Assembly (NCBI GenBank): GCA_028278405.1
Contig: JANQEK010000030.1
Span: forward strand, 30,306 to 94,305
Length of the DNA: 64,000 nt
From: Nitrospinaceae bacterium
GTDB taxonomy: Bacteria > Nitrospinota > Nitrospinia > Nitrospinales > Nitrospinaceae
Direction: 5' to 3'
The position numbers and the translations under genes are program-made. Positions 45,554 to 54,498 of this stretch are shown piece after piece (position 1 is the stretch's first letter; every line of letters begins with the position of its first letter). Under the pieces are notes generated by a model, which was not told the origin of the DNA, did no database searches, and saw only the letters and a list, made by a program, of their open reading frames with translations.

Positions 45554-46026
45554 CCGAACGCAGCATTGAGCGCTACGTGGACAACGGCGACGGCACACTG
45601 ACCGATTCCCGGACCGGCCTCATGTGGCAGGAGAGTTACGCCTACGCCGAGACCGGCAACTACATCACCTGGTTCGATGCCGAGGAATATATTAAGGAGC
45701 TCAACCGCAAGCAACTGGGGGGTCATTCCGACTGGCGCCTGCCCAACAAGCTGGAACTGCAGAGCCTGTACGAATTGAAGTATGAATTTGAATCGCGCGG
45801 CAGGACGTTTATCCTGCATATAGACCCGGCCTTCGAGATCGGCTACGGCAGTTGTTTCTGGACCTGGCAGACGCGGCTTTCCGGCGCGATGGGGTTTGCC
45901 TTCGACGTCGGCGAAAACCTGTGGTATCCACAAGGCAGTCTGTCGGCCACGGTGCGGGCGGTGCGATTGAACATGAATCCCTTTAAACTGATACGAACGT
46001 ATGGTCACGAAAAAGCAGCGTCGTAA
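45550..46026 (+). CDS. DUF1566 (Lcl C-terminal-like) protein
   Basis: The 158-residue protein matches DUF1566: RYVDNGDGTLTDSRTGLMWQ, then NYITWFDAEEYIKELN, GGHSDWRLPNKLELQSLYEL and FWTWQT. This module is usually found in secreted or surface proteins, but no signal peptide is present here. Start overlaps the YkgJ stop; its end overlaps the HNH gene by 26 bases. Confidence 0.85.
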   Translation: MTERSIERYVDNGDGTLTDSRTGLMWQESYAYAETGNYITWFDAEEYIKELNRKQLGGHSDWRLPNKLELQSLYELKYEFESRGRTFILHIDPAFEIGYGSCFWTWQTRLSGAMGFAFDVGENLWYPQGSLSATVRAVRLNMNPFKLIRTYGHEKAAS

Positions 46027-46324
46027 AAAGGGTAGTGAGTCCCCCAGCCCGGAGAGCATCAAACGCGAAAAGGAAAAGGCGAAGGTGCTCAAGACCTCGG
46101 TGTGGTGGCAAAACCAGCTTGAAAAAGGACTGTGTTATTACTGCGGGCAGAAGTTTGCCAAGAAAGATTTGACGATGGACCACATCGTGCCCCTGTCGCG
46201 CGGCGGTAAGAGCACGAAGGGCAATGTGGTGGTGGCGTGCAAGCCGTGCAACAGTGACAAGAAATATTATACGGCGGCAGAACTCATCCTCAAAAACCAG
46301 ATGAATTCGAATATTCAATTCTGA
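46001..46324 (+). CDS. HNH endonuclease
   Basis: The 107-residue protein has a compact HNH fold: LCYYCGQKF zinc knuckle, MDHIVPLSRGGKSTKGNVV (catalytic D-H and the N) and CKPCNSDK second knuckle. The N-terminus is Lys/Arg-rich, as in DNA-binding HNH proteins. Role unknown: DNA repair, mobile-element or defence nuclease are all possible. It lies in the YkgJ-DUF1566 operon. Confidence 0.9.
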   Translation: MVTKKQRRKKGSESPSPESIKREKEKAKVLKTSVWWQNQLEKGLCYYCGQKFAKKDLTMDHIVPLSRGGKSTKGNVVVACKPCNSDKKYYTAAELILKNQMNSNIQF

Positions 46325-46339
46325 AAACGGAGCGGGCGC

Positions 46340-46429
46340 ATGGAAAGCGACAAGATGCTGAAGATCATGGGATTCGGAACACTGGCGATTGTTGTGCTCG
46401 GCATTCTTCTGTTTTTGTTCAAGATGTAA
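46340..46429 (+). CDS. 29-residue single-membrane-segment microprotein
   Basis: GGAG (46329-46332) lies seven bases before the ATG of a 29-codon frame encoding MESDKMLKIMGFGTLAIVVL and a GILLFLFKM tail. A single hydrophobic span covers most of it, flanked by Asp/Lys. It starts 15 bases after the HNH stop and probably belongs to that operon. No family recognised. Confidence 0.5.
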   Translation: MESDKMLKIMGFGTLAIVVLGILLFLFKM

Positions 46430-46474
46430 CCAGTATGCCGCTGGACCCGTATTGATTTGAGAATACAGTTGTCT

Positions 46475-47125
46475 TTACGAGGGGATGTCCATACTCGATG
46501 GCGGGGCCTGAGAGCGGGGAGCGTCTTTGGCGGCGAGGGCTTCGTAGCGCGGGTCGAGTTTTTCCTGTTCTTCCACAAGCTTCTTGCAAATCTGCGTTTC
46601 ACACACCAGCACGATGTGAAGTCCGAACTTGGATTTGATGGGTTCGGGAATCACAAACTTTTCACACTTTAAAATTTCGTCGCGCAGCTCCTTGGTCAGG
46701 ATGCCTTCGATCTCCGGCATCTTGGGATAGACCCATTCCAGGTCGCCGCCCAGGGCTTTGCTGGAGCAGACGCTATATTTTTTTGCCAGGCGCGCGAAAA
46801 ACTTTTCGATCTTGTCGTAATCCTGATAGACCTTGTCCGGATCGTCCGTCGGTTCGTCCGCCAACTCCTGTTGAAAATCGAGCACCGTTTGCCGGATCAG
46901 CTGGGCCGCTTCCATGCTGGACACGAGGATATGGCGGACGCGATGCTCCAGCGGTTTCTTCGTCTGGATTTTAACCTTCTTCGCCTTGAAGACCTTGCGC
47001 GGTTTGATGACCGGGCGCTTCGGTTTTTCGGCTTCCGGACGGTCGGGGACCTTCGGCTCCGGCGCAGTTTTGTCGCGCTGGTAGACGGTCTTTTCCGGTT
47101 CCTGAGGCTGTTGTTTATCAGACAT
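46475..47125 (-). CDS. Parvulin-type peptidyl-prolyl isomerase with a charged N-terminus
   Basis: This 216-residue protein has a Lys/Pro/Glu-rich disordered N-terminus (about 1-60) and then a PpiC-like parvulin domain: RVRHILVSSMEAAQLIRQ, FFARLAKKYSVCSSKALGGD, then KSKFGLHIVLVCE. No signal peptide or anchor is seen, unusual for SurA/PpiD-like enzymes of diderms; a cytoplasmic or nucleoid role is possible. The parvulin core has two extra cysteines. Confidence 0.8.
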   Translation of the reverse strand: MSDKQQPQEPEKTVYQRDKTAPEPKVPDRPEAEKPKRPVIKPRKVFKAKKVKIQTKKPLEHRVRHILVSSMEAAQLIRQTVLDFQQELADEPTDDPDKVYQDYDKIEKFFARLAKKYSVCSSKALGGDLEWVYPKMPEIEGILTKELRDEILKCEKFVIPEPIKSKFGLHIVLVCETQICKKLVEEQEKLDPRYEALAAKDAPRSQAPPSSMDIPS

Positions 47126-47166
47126 GGTTTGATTCTACTCCAATCCGTCGGAAGGAGCCAGTGGAA

Positions 47167-48012
47167 TCAGAATCCCAGGGACTCCAGATAATCGAGTACC
47201 GCACCCTCGTCATTGGTGCCGATGATCTGATGGGAGACGGCCTGCACCTCCGGCAGGGCGTTGCCCATGGCTACCGCTTTTCCGGCAATCTCAAACATTT
47301 CAAGGTCGTTGAGGTAATCCCCGAACACTACGATTCGTGACAGGGGAGTGTCCAGATGCTGGGACAGGGTGCGCAGCATTTTCCCCTTGTCGGCGTGGTG
47401 ATGAAACATCTGCAGCCAGTTGAATTTGGGGTGGGCGATGTCTTTCGCAAAATACAGGTTGAGATGATCCGGAAACCGCTCCTGCAATTGCCAGTGGGTG
47501 GCGTTCAATGCCGCCGGGGTGTCGATCAACAGAAGACCGGCGATGCGTTCGCCTTCTTTAAACTGGTATTCCTCGACGTATTGCAGTCGGCCGTCACCTT
47601 CCAGGCTGCTCAGGTAAGCCTGCGAGCCTTCGTTGGTGGCGTTGCGGTAGTACAGTCGGTGCCGTTCGTCGAAGGTATAGACGAAAGGGTCCTGCTCCAG
47701 CGGAGCGATCATCTCCAGTAACTCATAGACGATATCGCGTTGGATGTAGTTGGATTGCTCCATGTTCTCCCCGGTCTGGAAATGGGTCAGGTAAGCCCCG
47801 TTGAACAGGATGACCGGCAGTTGCAGGTTCACCTCATGCAGGATGGGATGGACCGAATCGTAGTTGCGGGCCGTGGCGATGGTGAACTTGAGGCCGCGAT
47901 CGATCAGGCGGTTCAGACGATCCACCCACGGGCGGGGGAACTCGCCGTGCATATTCAGCAGGGTACCGTCGAGATCGGAGACGTAGAGCAGTTCTTTGGA
48001 GTCGGGATTCAT
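47167..48012 (-). CDS. Cof-type HAD-IIB phosphatase
   Basis: The 281-residue hydrolase has motif I YVSDLDGTLL (nucleophile Asp13, acid/base Asp15), motif II FTIATAR, a IIB cap, then KGKMLRTLSQ (motif III Lys) and GDYLNDLEMF (motif IV). It probably dephosphorylates sugar phosphates or nucleotides. ATG 48012 places motif I near the N-terminus as usual; a longer frame from 48105 is less likely. It starts 147 bases before the divergent DUF547 gene. Confidence 0.88.
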   Translation of the reverse strand: MNPDSKELLYVSDLDGTLLNMHGEFPRPWVDRLNRLIDRGLKFTIATARNYDSVHPILHEVNLQLPVILFNGAYLTHFQTGENMEQSNYIQRDIVYELLEMIAPLEQDPFVYTFDERHRLYYRNATNEGSQAYLSSLEGDGRLQYVEEYQFKEGERIAGLLLIDTPAALNATHWQLQERFPDHLNLYFAKDIAHPKFNWLQMFHHHADKGKMLRTLSQHLDTPLSRIVVFGDYLNDLEMFEIAGKAVAMGNALPEVQAVSHQIIGTNDEGAVLDYLESLGF

Positions 48013-48158
48013 GCAGCCATTAAAAAAGTGTAAGGGAACTCTTCCGGAAGGGACTAAACAGGGAACAATTTTGATGAATAAAATTACCGTTCGCCCTGGG
48101 AGCATCTTTCATGTCATTATACCGTTTAAATATTAGAAATCAGTTAAAGGATTTGAAA

Positions 48159-48938
48159 ATGTCAGTGAAGCGTATTTTCTTCGAAAAAATCTGGGTTTTG
48201 ATGGTCTGTGCCGTGCTCGCCCCGTCTTCGGCCTGGGCGTTTGATTTCAAAGGCTGGGACGGCTTGCTGAAAAAACATGTCGGGCCGACCACGATCGACG
48301 GTGTCCGCCTGGCCGGGGTTAATTATCTGGCCTTGAAGAAAGACCCGGCGTATTCGAAATTGATCGCGGATTTAAAATCATTTTCTCCAGCAACGCTAAA
48401 GACGACCAAAGAGAAAATGACTTTCTGGATTAACACGTATAACGTTATGGCGGTCAAGATGGTGTTGGACCATTATCCCGTGGACAGCATCAAAGACGCC
48501 GGTAGCGTGTTCACATCGGTCTGGAAGAAAGAAGTTGGAGTGGTCGGCGGCAAGAAAGTCACCCTCAACGATATCGAGCACGAAATTTTACGGAAGATGG
48601 GGGACCCGCGCATTCATGTAGCGATTGTCTGTGCATCCGTGAGTTGTCCGGATTTGCGTAAAGAAGCGTACACGGTGGACCGGCTGGACGCGCAACTCGA
48701 CGACCAGTTCAAACGGTTTCTGGAAAACCGAAGCAAGGGACTCCAAGTCGACCGGGGGAAGAAGCGTGTGACACTCTCAAAAATTTTCGACTGGTTTGAA
48801 GAGGATTTTGAATCGAAAGGCGGCGTGCTGCCTTATCTCTCCCGTTACGCGCCTGAGAAAGATAGAGCTTTCCTGAAGAAGGGAAACCCTAAAGTTTCTT
48901 ACCTGGATTATAACTGGGATTTGAACAAGAGGAATTAA
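48159..48938 (+). CDS. Exported DUF547 protein
   Basis: The 259-residue protein has a signal peptide (cleaved at SAWA, about residue 27) and a DUF547 domain: EKMTFWINTYNVMAVKMVLD, then KVTLNDIEHEILRKMGDPRI, HVAIVCASVSCPDLRKEAYT. DUF547 domains have a papain-like fold in some structures, with the Cys/His here in CASVSCPDL and H. Activity is unproven. AAAGGA eight bases before ATG 48159 supports it over 48111. Confidence 0.87.
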   Translation: MSVKRIFFEKIWVLMVCAVLAPSSAWAFDFKGWDGLLKKHVGPTTIDGVRLAGVNYLALKKDPAYSKLIADLKSFSPATLKTTKEKMTFWINTYNVMAVKMVLDHYPVDSIKDAGSVFTSVWKKEVGVVGGKKVTLNDIEHEILRKMGDPRIHVAIVCASVSCPDLRKEAYTVDRLDAQLDDQFKRFLENRSKGLQVDRGKKRVTLSKIFDWFEEDFESKGGVLPYLSRYAPEKDRAFLKKGNPKVSYLDYNWDLNKRN

Positions 48939-48944
48939 AGGAGG

Positions 48945-48982
48945 GAGGAGAGGGAACCGCCTGAGCGGCTCCGCATCTCCTC
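48945..48982. terminator. Hairpin between the convergent DUF547 and ftsZ genes
   Basis: Outer arms GAGGAGA (48945-48951) and TCTCCTC (48976-48982) enclose an inner CCGC-CTGA-GCGG hairpin, between two convergent stops. No T-run follows on either strand, but its position suits a shared terminator. Confidence 0.45.
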
Positions 48983-49000
48983 TCTGGGCGAACCTGCGGA

Positions 49001-50182
49001 TTAATCGGCGTGTTTCCGCAGGAACGTCGGGATATCAAAGTTGGAACTGTTGGATATGGTTTCCGGCGACTCTTTCCGGATGGTGTCTGCCAGTTCCTTC
49101 AGGCTTTCCTGCTGATAAGCGGGGTGACCTTCCAGGTCTTCCACATCTTCCCCGTTCACCACTTTTTTCATAGGCATGGCGCTGGGTTCTTCCGGAGCCA
49201 GGAAGAGTCGTTGTTGTTCTTCCTTCTCGAAGCCGGTGGCAATCACCGTCACGCGCATGTCCTCTTTCATGGTCTTGTCCACCACAGCGCCGAAGATGAT
49301 GTGTGCGTCTTCGTGAGCACTTTTTTGGATCAGCATGGCGGCTTCATTAACATCGTGCAGGGTCAGGTCTTCGCCGCCGGTGATGTTGATGAGAATGCCG
49401 CGTGCGCCTTCGACCGATGCTTCGTCCAGCAGAGGGCTGGAGATGGCACGCTGGGCCGCCTCAATGGCCCGGTTTTCGCCGGAAGCCATGCCGCCGCCCA
49501 TCAACGCTTTGCCCATGCCGCACATGATGGTTTTAACGTCCGCAAAGTCGAGATTGATCAATCCCGGAATCACAATCAGGTCGGAGATACTGCAAACCGC
49601 CTGACGCAGGACGTCATCGACCTGTGAGAACGCTGTTCCCAGTGAGGTTTGCTTTCCGATGAAGCTCAGGAGTTTCTGGTTGGGGATAACGATGAGGGTG
49701 TCGACCGCTTCCTTCACTTCCTCGATTCCTTCCTCAGCCTGCTTCTGTCTTCGACTGCCTTCGAACATAAACGGTTTGGTGACGACGCCGACCGTGAGTG
49801 CACCGACTTCCCGGGCAACATCTGCGATGACCGGTGTTGCCCCGGTTCCTGTGCCGCCGCCCATGCCGGCGGTGAGGAAGACCATGTCCGACCCGTCCAG
49901 CACCTCGTACAGATGATCGCGGCTTTCTTCGGCCGCTTTTTTCCCGATGTCAGGATTGGACCCGGCGCCGAGTCCGCGGGTTAATTCCGTCCCGATCCGG
50001 ATTTTGTGCTGGCAGGGAGAGGCATCCAGGGTTTGCATGTCCGTGTTCGCCTGAATAAACTCCACGCCCTGAATGTTGGATCGCACCATGGCATTGACGG
50101 CGTTGCCGCCACCTCCACCGATGCCGATCACTTTGATATTCGCCGAATAATCATTGGTTGGTTCAAATTCGATCATGCCCAT
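49001..50182 (-). CDS. ftsZ: Cell division protein FtsZ
   Basis: The 393-residue tubulin-like GTPase forms the division ring. It has the G-box [16 protein letters not shown], the T7-loop region [18 protein letters not shown], and the conserved C-terminal peptide [13 protein letters not shown] that binds FtsA. The variable linker (about 320-375) is typical. AAGGAGG is five bases before the ATG. Last gene of the dcw cluster. Confidence 0.98.
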   Translation of the reverse strand: MGMIEFEPTNDYSANIKVIGIGGGGGNAVNAMVRSNIQGVEFIQANTDMQTLDASPCQHKIRIGTELTRGLGAGSNPDIGKKAAEESRDHLYEVLDGSDMVFLTAGMGGGTGTGATPVIADVAREVGALTVGVVTKPFMFEGSRRQKQAEEGIEEVKEAVDTLIVIPNQKLLSFIGKQTSLGTAFSQVDDVLRQAVCSISDLIVIPGLINLDFADVKTIMCGMGKALMGGGMASGENRAIEAAQRAISSPLLDEASVEGARGILINITGGEDLTLHDVNEAAMLIQKSAHEDAHIIFGAVVDKTMKEDMRVTVIATGFEKEEQQRLFLAPEEPSAMPMKKVVNGEDVEDLEGHPAYQQESLKELADTIRKESPETISNSSNFDIPTFLRKHAD

Positions 50183-50199
50183 TGTTTCCTCCTTGGTGA

Positions 50200-51432
50200 C
50201 TAAAAGAATTCTTCCGTCCAGCCCTTCATGCGGCTGAAGATTTTGTCAAATAGATTTCTACCTTGCAGTTCCATGGTGCGTCCTGCCTTGTAACTTTTTT
50301 CGCCGTAGTGGATCAGGCCCGTGCTGGTGGCGTAGATCGGGCTGGTCACGACGTCCACCAGGCCACCCAGACCCATGGGTGTTCCGATGCGGACGGGGAC
50401 CTGGAACACTTCTTCCGCCAGATCTGCCATGCCTTCCACGCAGGCCGTTCCTCCGGTGATGACAATGCCGGAGGAAATACTGTCCTGGAATCCGGACGTC
50501 TGGATTTCGTGATTGAGCATTTCAAACATTTCCCGAATCCGGGCTTCGATGATTTCGCTGAGAATTTGCCGGGAAACTTTAAGCGTGTTCCGTCCGCCCA
50601 CAGTGGAAATTTCGATATTGTCATCGTGCTTGATCAATCCGGAATAAGCGCATCCGTGCGCGTGCTTGATCTTTTCCGCCTCAGCGTTCGGAGTACGAAG
50701 TCCGATAGCGATGTCGTTGGTCACCTGGGCGCCGGCGATGGCCAGCACGGACGTGTGTTTGATCGCGCCCTGGTAAAAAATCGCCAGGTCGGAAGTGCCG
50801 CCTCCGATGTCGATCAACGCCACACCCAGTTCTTTCTCATCATTGGAAAGCACCGCCTCGCTGGAAGCGAGCTGTTCCAGCACAATATCCTGTACGCCAA
50901 GGCCGGCCTTGTTGACGCACTTGACGATGTTTTGCGCCGAGGTAACGGCGGCGGTGACGATATGAACCTTGGCTTCCAGCCGTATACCCGCCATGCCGAG
51001 CGGCGTTTTGATGCCGTCCTGGTTGTCCACGATGTACTCCTGTGGCAGAACGTGGATCACCTCACGGTCCAGGGGAATAGCGATGGCTTTGGCCGCCTCA
51101 ATGACACGCTCTACATCGTGGTGGTTGATTTCCTTGTGTTTCACCGCGATGATCCCGTGGCTGTTCATACTTTTGATATGGCCGCCCGCGATGCCCACGA
51201 AGACCGAATCGATTTCCGTTCCCGCCATCAACTCCGCCTCCTCGACGGCGCTACGGATCGATTCGACGGTACCGTCGATGTTGACCACGACTCCTTTACG
51301 CAGACCGCGGGAAGGCGACTGGCCAAGACCGATGATTTCGATCTCACCCTGAGGCGTGATCTCCGCGATGATGCAACAGATTTTGGTTGTGCCGATGTCC
51401 AGGCCGACAATGTAGTTTTGTTTTTTGGACAT
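50200..51432 (-). CDS. ftsA: Cell division protein FtsA
   Basis: The 410-residue actin-like protein tethers FtsZ to the membrane. It has the phosphate-1 stretch [15 protein letters not shown], the 1C domain, phosphate-2 [15 protein letters not shown] and [12 protein letters not shown], and an amphipathic C-terminal end ([16 protein letters not shown]). It precedes ftsZ by 17 bases. Confidence 0.98.
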   Translation of the reverse strand: MSKKQNYIVGLDIGTTKICCIIAEITPQGEIEIIGLGQSPSRGLRKGVVVNIDGTVESIRSAVEEAELMAGTEIDSVFVGIAGGHIKSMNSHGIIAVKHKEINHHDVERVIEAAKAIAIPLDREVIHVLPQEYIVDNQDGIKTPLGMAGIRLEAKVHIVTAAVTSAQNIVKCVNKAGLGVQDIVLEQLASSEAVLSNDEKELGVALIDIGGGTSDLAIFYQGAIKHTSVLAIAGAQVTNDIAIGLRTPNAEAEKIKHAHGCAYSGLIKHDDNIEISTVGGRNTLKVSRQILSEIIEARIREMFEMLNHEIQTSGFQDSISSGIVITGGTACVEGMADLAEEVFQVPVRIGTPMGLGGLVDVVTSPIYATSTGLIHYGEKSYKAGRTMELQGRNLFDKIFSRMKGWTEEFF

Positions 51433-51456
51433 GTGTGTCCCCTTTTCGAAAAACGG

Positions 51457-52365
51457 TTAAATCTTGTGTACGATCCCGCGCCGCGGCTCCCTCCGGTTTT
51501 GCTTGACCACTACCTTGTCCTTGAAGGACAGATCAATGTAATGAATCCCGGTAAGATTGGAGTCCATGGCGTCGAGTATTATTTTCAAATTCTCAAACCC
51601 CTCCTGAATCCGGTCCACCGCCAGATAGATATCAATCCCCTGGTTTCCGGTAGTGAATACCAGCTTGCGTGGACTGGACATATGGAATTTCTGAATAGGA
51701 TCGTCTTTGAACGCTCCCAGTTGATTCATAAAATGCATAGCCTGTAAACCCGGTACGATTCCCGCCACCGGGATTTCGTGGCCCAATTTCACCCCGCGTA
51801 CTTTCACTCCCGTAATGAGGGGAAGGGTGCCGTGTTTTTTTTTGTCGGGAACGATCAATACGCCGTAGTGATCCATCAGGTAGGTTTTATCCAATTGGAT
51901 ACGTGCAAATGGCGTTCGTTCCTGAACCTTGATGCGGATTCCACCGGGCAACTGGCGCGCGGCGGAAACGTTTTCGATCCAGGGATTGTCCTTGAATCGT
52001 TCGGTGATGGACTGAAGATCGAGCTGGAATATATTTTGGCCCAACAATGGCTGGGCCATTTTTTCCAGAGTAGGCAGGCCGACCCTTTCGTTTCCGGAGA
52101 AATTGATGTGTGCCACGGCAAACTGTGGTGCGGTTGTGACATACCTGTATCCATGAAACGTTCCATAACCCATAATCATAACCAGGGCTGCTTTGGCGAT
52201 CACATCCAGCCAGGTTTTGGCGCGCTCTCGAAAGCCGACCTGACGGTTTTTGATTTTTCTTCCTTTCAGGGTTTTGCCCGGACGTTTGTGTTTTTTCCGC
52301 TGGCGCGAATGCACCGCTCCCCAGTTGAGGCGGGACTCTTTGAATTTGTTCCAGGTGTAGTCCAT
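51457..52365 (-). CDS. ftsQ: Cell division protein FtsQ
   Basis: The 302-residue bitopic protein has a basic cytoplasmic N-terminus (HSRQRKKHKRPGKTLKGRKI), a membrane segment at about 50-72, and a POTRA domain (FAVAHINFSGNERVGLPTLE, NPWIENVSAARQLPGGIRIK) with the beta domain beyond. It recruits FtsL/FtsB and downstream divisome proteins. It follows ddl by nine bases. Confidence 0.93.
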   Translation of the reverse strand: MDYTWNKFKESRLNWGAVHSRQRKKHKRPGKTLKGRKIKNRQVGFRERAKTWLDVIAKAALVMIMGYGTFHGYRYVTTAPQFAVAHINFSGNERVGLPTLEKMAQPLLGQNIFQLDLQSITERFKDNPWIENVSAARQLPGGIRIKVQERTPFARIQLDKTYLMDHYGVLIVPDKKKHGTLPLITGVKVRGVKLGHEIPVAGIVPGLQAMHFMNQLGAFKDDPIQKFHMSSPRKLVFTTGNQGIDIYLAVDRIQEGFENLKIILDAMDSNLTGIHYIDLSFKDKVVVKQNRREPRRGIVHKI

Positions 52366-52374
52366 GATCGCTCT

Positions 52375-53298
52375 TTAGTTTTTGTAATCCAGTCGCGCGC
52401 TTTTCAAAATTTTGATGACGAGATCATCAAACTCCAAACCCGCCTGGCGCGCCGCCATGGGAAGCAGGCTGGTCGGAGTCATTCCCGGAATGGTGTTCAT
52501 TTCCAGGACGTAAGAGACGCTGTTTTCCAGAATCAAATCCACGCGGGGAAATCCCCGGCCTTTGAGTGCTTTGAACACCCGGATTGCAGCGTCGCGGCAT
52601 TGTTTCTCTTCCTTTGCTGTCAATTGGGCTGGGCATACATAATCCGTTTTGCCCTCGGTGTATTTCGCTTCATAATCATAGAAACCCGACTTGGGGACGA
52701 TCTCCACGATCGGCATCGGTTTCGGACCATTCATGCCCACCGCCAGCAGTTTGCCTTCGATGTATTGCTCGACAAGAATTTCCTCGGAAACCTCGAAAGC
52801 CTCGTCGAGTGCGGTTTCCCATTGGGCATCTGTTCGAACGACACTGACGCCGATGCTCGATCCCTGGTCGGCGGGTTTTACCACCACCGGCAGATCCAGC
52901 GTTCTTTTAACCTGGCCCCGCTCTTCCGGGGTGATCACCTGATAAGGTGCGGTGGGGATGCCTCGTTCCATAAAAATCTCTTTTGAAACTACTTTGTTGT
53001 ACGCGATGGAGCTTCCCAGGACACCGGACCCGGTATAAGGGATTTTGAGATATTCCAGAATTCCCTGAATCGTTCCGTCCTCGCCCCAGGTGCCGTGCAG
53101 GGCGATACAGGCCAGGTCGATCTTCCGGTCAGCCAGAGTGGCTCCTATTTTGTGATCTACGTCGATCATCTCAGCGTTCAATCCTTTTCGTTTGATGGCG
53201 TTGAAGATCTCTTGTCCCGAGGTCAAGGAAACCTCCCGCTCGGGGGAGAGTCCCCCCATCAACACGCCTATCTTTTTTTGTTTCAATGGCTCCAACAA
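52375..53298 (-). CDS. ddl: D-alanine--D-alanine ligase
   Basis: The 307-residue ATP-grasp enzyme makes the D-Ala-D-Ala dipeptide. It has GGLSPEREVSLTSG, CIALHGTWGEDGTIQGILEY, PVVVKPADQGSSIGVSVV and the metal/substrate motif VLEMNTIPGMTPTSLLPMAA. TTG start with AAGGA upstream. Between it and murB lies a hairpin of the 9-bp CCCCCGGTC family. Confidence 0.97.
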   Translation of the reverse strand: MLEPLKQKKIGVLMGGLSPEREVSLTSGQEIFNAIKRKGLNAEMIDVDHKIGATLADRKIDLACIALHGTWGEDGTIQGILEYLKIPYTGSGVLGSSIAYNKVVSKEIFMERGIPTAPYQVITPEERGQVKRTLDLPVVVKPADQGSSIGVSVVRTDAQWETALDEAFEVSEEILVEQYIEGKLLAVGMNGPKPMPIVEIVPKSGFYDYEAKYTEGKTDYVCPAQLTAKEEKQCRDAAIRVFKALKGRGFPRVDLILENSVSYVLEMNTIPGMTPTSLLPMAARQAGLEFDDLVIKILKSARLDYKN

Positions 53299-53331
53299 AC
53301 TCTTCCTTCATTTTCAAATTTAACGGTCCGC

Positions 53332-53359
53332 CCCCCGGTCCGTGGCCGCAGACCGGGGG
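53332..53359. repeat. CCCCCGGTC/GACCGGGGG hairpin between murB and ddl
   Basis: The 9-bp arms around a 10-base loop are identical to the stems of the two terminators at 30039-30058 and 30662-30685. Here no T-run follows on the minus strand, so it is not an obvious terminator. Confidence 0.6.
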
Positions 53360-53436
53360 ACAAAGGAAGGAGGGGTACCTTTGATAACGGACCATGTTCA
53401 TTCAAGTTTTTAATGAGGCGTTCTCCAACGCACTCT

Positions 53437-54495
53437 TTACCGTTCTCCAACGATAACGACTTCGGTTTCCAGCTCGATGCCGGTTTTTTCCAGAACCGTG
53501 GCCCGGACGTGTTCGATAATTTCGATCACTTCCGAAGCCTGGGCAGCTCCTTTGTTGACAATAAAATTAGCGTGCTTGATCGACACGCCGGCATCTCCGA
53601 TACTGAACCCTTTCAACCCGGCTTCCTCGATGAGGCGGCCTGCGGCATCGCCTTCCGGGTTTTTGAACACCGATCCCGAATTGGGCAGTGACAGCGGTTG
53701 TTTGTTTTTGCGTCGGACCAGATGGCTGTCGATGGTGTTTTGAATTTTTTTGTGATCTCCTTTTTTCAAATCCAGTTCCGCGGATACGATAATGCCGCCT
53801 TCCGTGGGGAAGGTGGTTTTGCGGTACTCGAATTTCAGTTCCGATTTTTTCAGGGTTTCCAGCTCGCCCTTGGCATTGACGCGGGTGACGCTGCGAATCA
53901 CATCACAGATCTCTGTGCCGTCTGCTCCGGCGTTCATGATCAGTGCACCGCCGAGGGAACCCGGAATACCTACCAGGTTTTCCATCCCGGTCAGGGAATA
54001 CTTCGCGAGATTCTTGACCAGATAGGACATCTTGGTGGCCGCGCCTGCCGTGACCACAGCACCTTCTTGACCTGCCGTGTCTTTGTAAAACACCGGGGGT
54101 TCGATTTCTTTAAAGCGGTTTTTGGTAGAGATCACGATTCCCCGGAAACCTTTATCGTTCATGATGAGATTCGTGCCTTCTCCCAGAATGAACAACGGCA
54201 TGTCACCGTGATTTTTGAAAATGAGTTGCAGGTCTGATACGTCCTTGGGAACGATAAAGAAATCCGCCGGGCCTCCAACACGCAGGGAGGTATGAAGAGC
54301 GATAGGTTCATCGCGACGAATTTCTCCTTTGATTCGGTTCAACCAGTTTGTTGAGGGGCTCATAAAGGTTCTCTTGTGAATTGTTCTTCCCATGATCGTT
54401 CGAGACGATCCGGTCAGGGTTGCCATAGGTACGCTCTGTCCTTGATGAAGGTGGGCAAAACGGATAAGTCGGGTTTTCCAAGGATTGTTCAGCAT
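53437..54495 (-). CDS. murB: UDP-N-acetylmuramate dehydrogenase MurB
   Basis: The 352-residue FAD enzyme reduces UDP-GlcNAc-enolpyruvate with NADPH. It has the FAD-binding LHTSLRVGGPADFF, ILGEGTNLIMNDKGFRGIVI, GIPGSLGGALIMNAGA, then PNSGSVFKNPEGDAAGRLIE with the proton-donor Ser. The first 44 residues before MSPSTNWLNRIKGEI are extra to the family. AAGGA ten bases upstream supports ATG 54495, but ATG 54363 is a realistic alternative. Confidence 0.95.
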   Translation of the reverse strand: MLNNPWKTRLIRFAHLHQGQSVPMATLTGSSRTIMGRTIHKRTFMSPSTNWLNRIKGEIRRDEPIALHTSLRVGGPADFFIVPKDVSDLQLIFKNHGDMPLFILGEGTNLIMNDKGFRGIVISTKNRFKEIEPPVFYKDTAGQEGAVVTAGAATKMSYLVKNLAKYSLTGMENLVGIPGSLGGALIMNAGADGTEICDVIRSVTRVNAKGELETLKKSELKFEYRKTTFPTEGGIIVSAELDLKKGDHKKIQNTIDSHLVRRKNKQPLSLPNSGSVFKNPEGDAAGRLIEEAGLKGFSIGDAGVSIKHANFIVNKGAAQASEVIEIIEHVRATVLEKTGIELETEVVIVGER

Positions 54496-54498
54496 GAA

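Noticed and set aside
50263..51747. 494-codon plus-strand frame across ftsA
   Set aside because: Antisense shadow of ftsA; no domain, no ribosome site.
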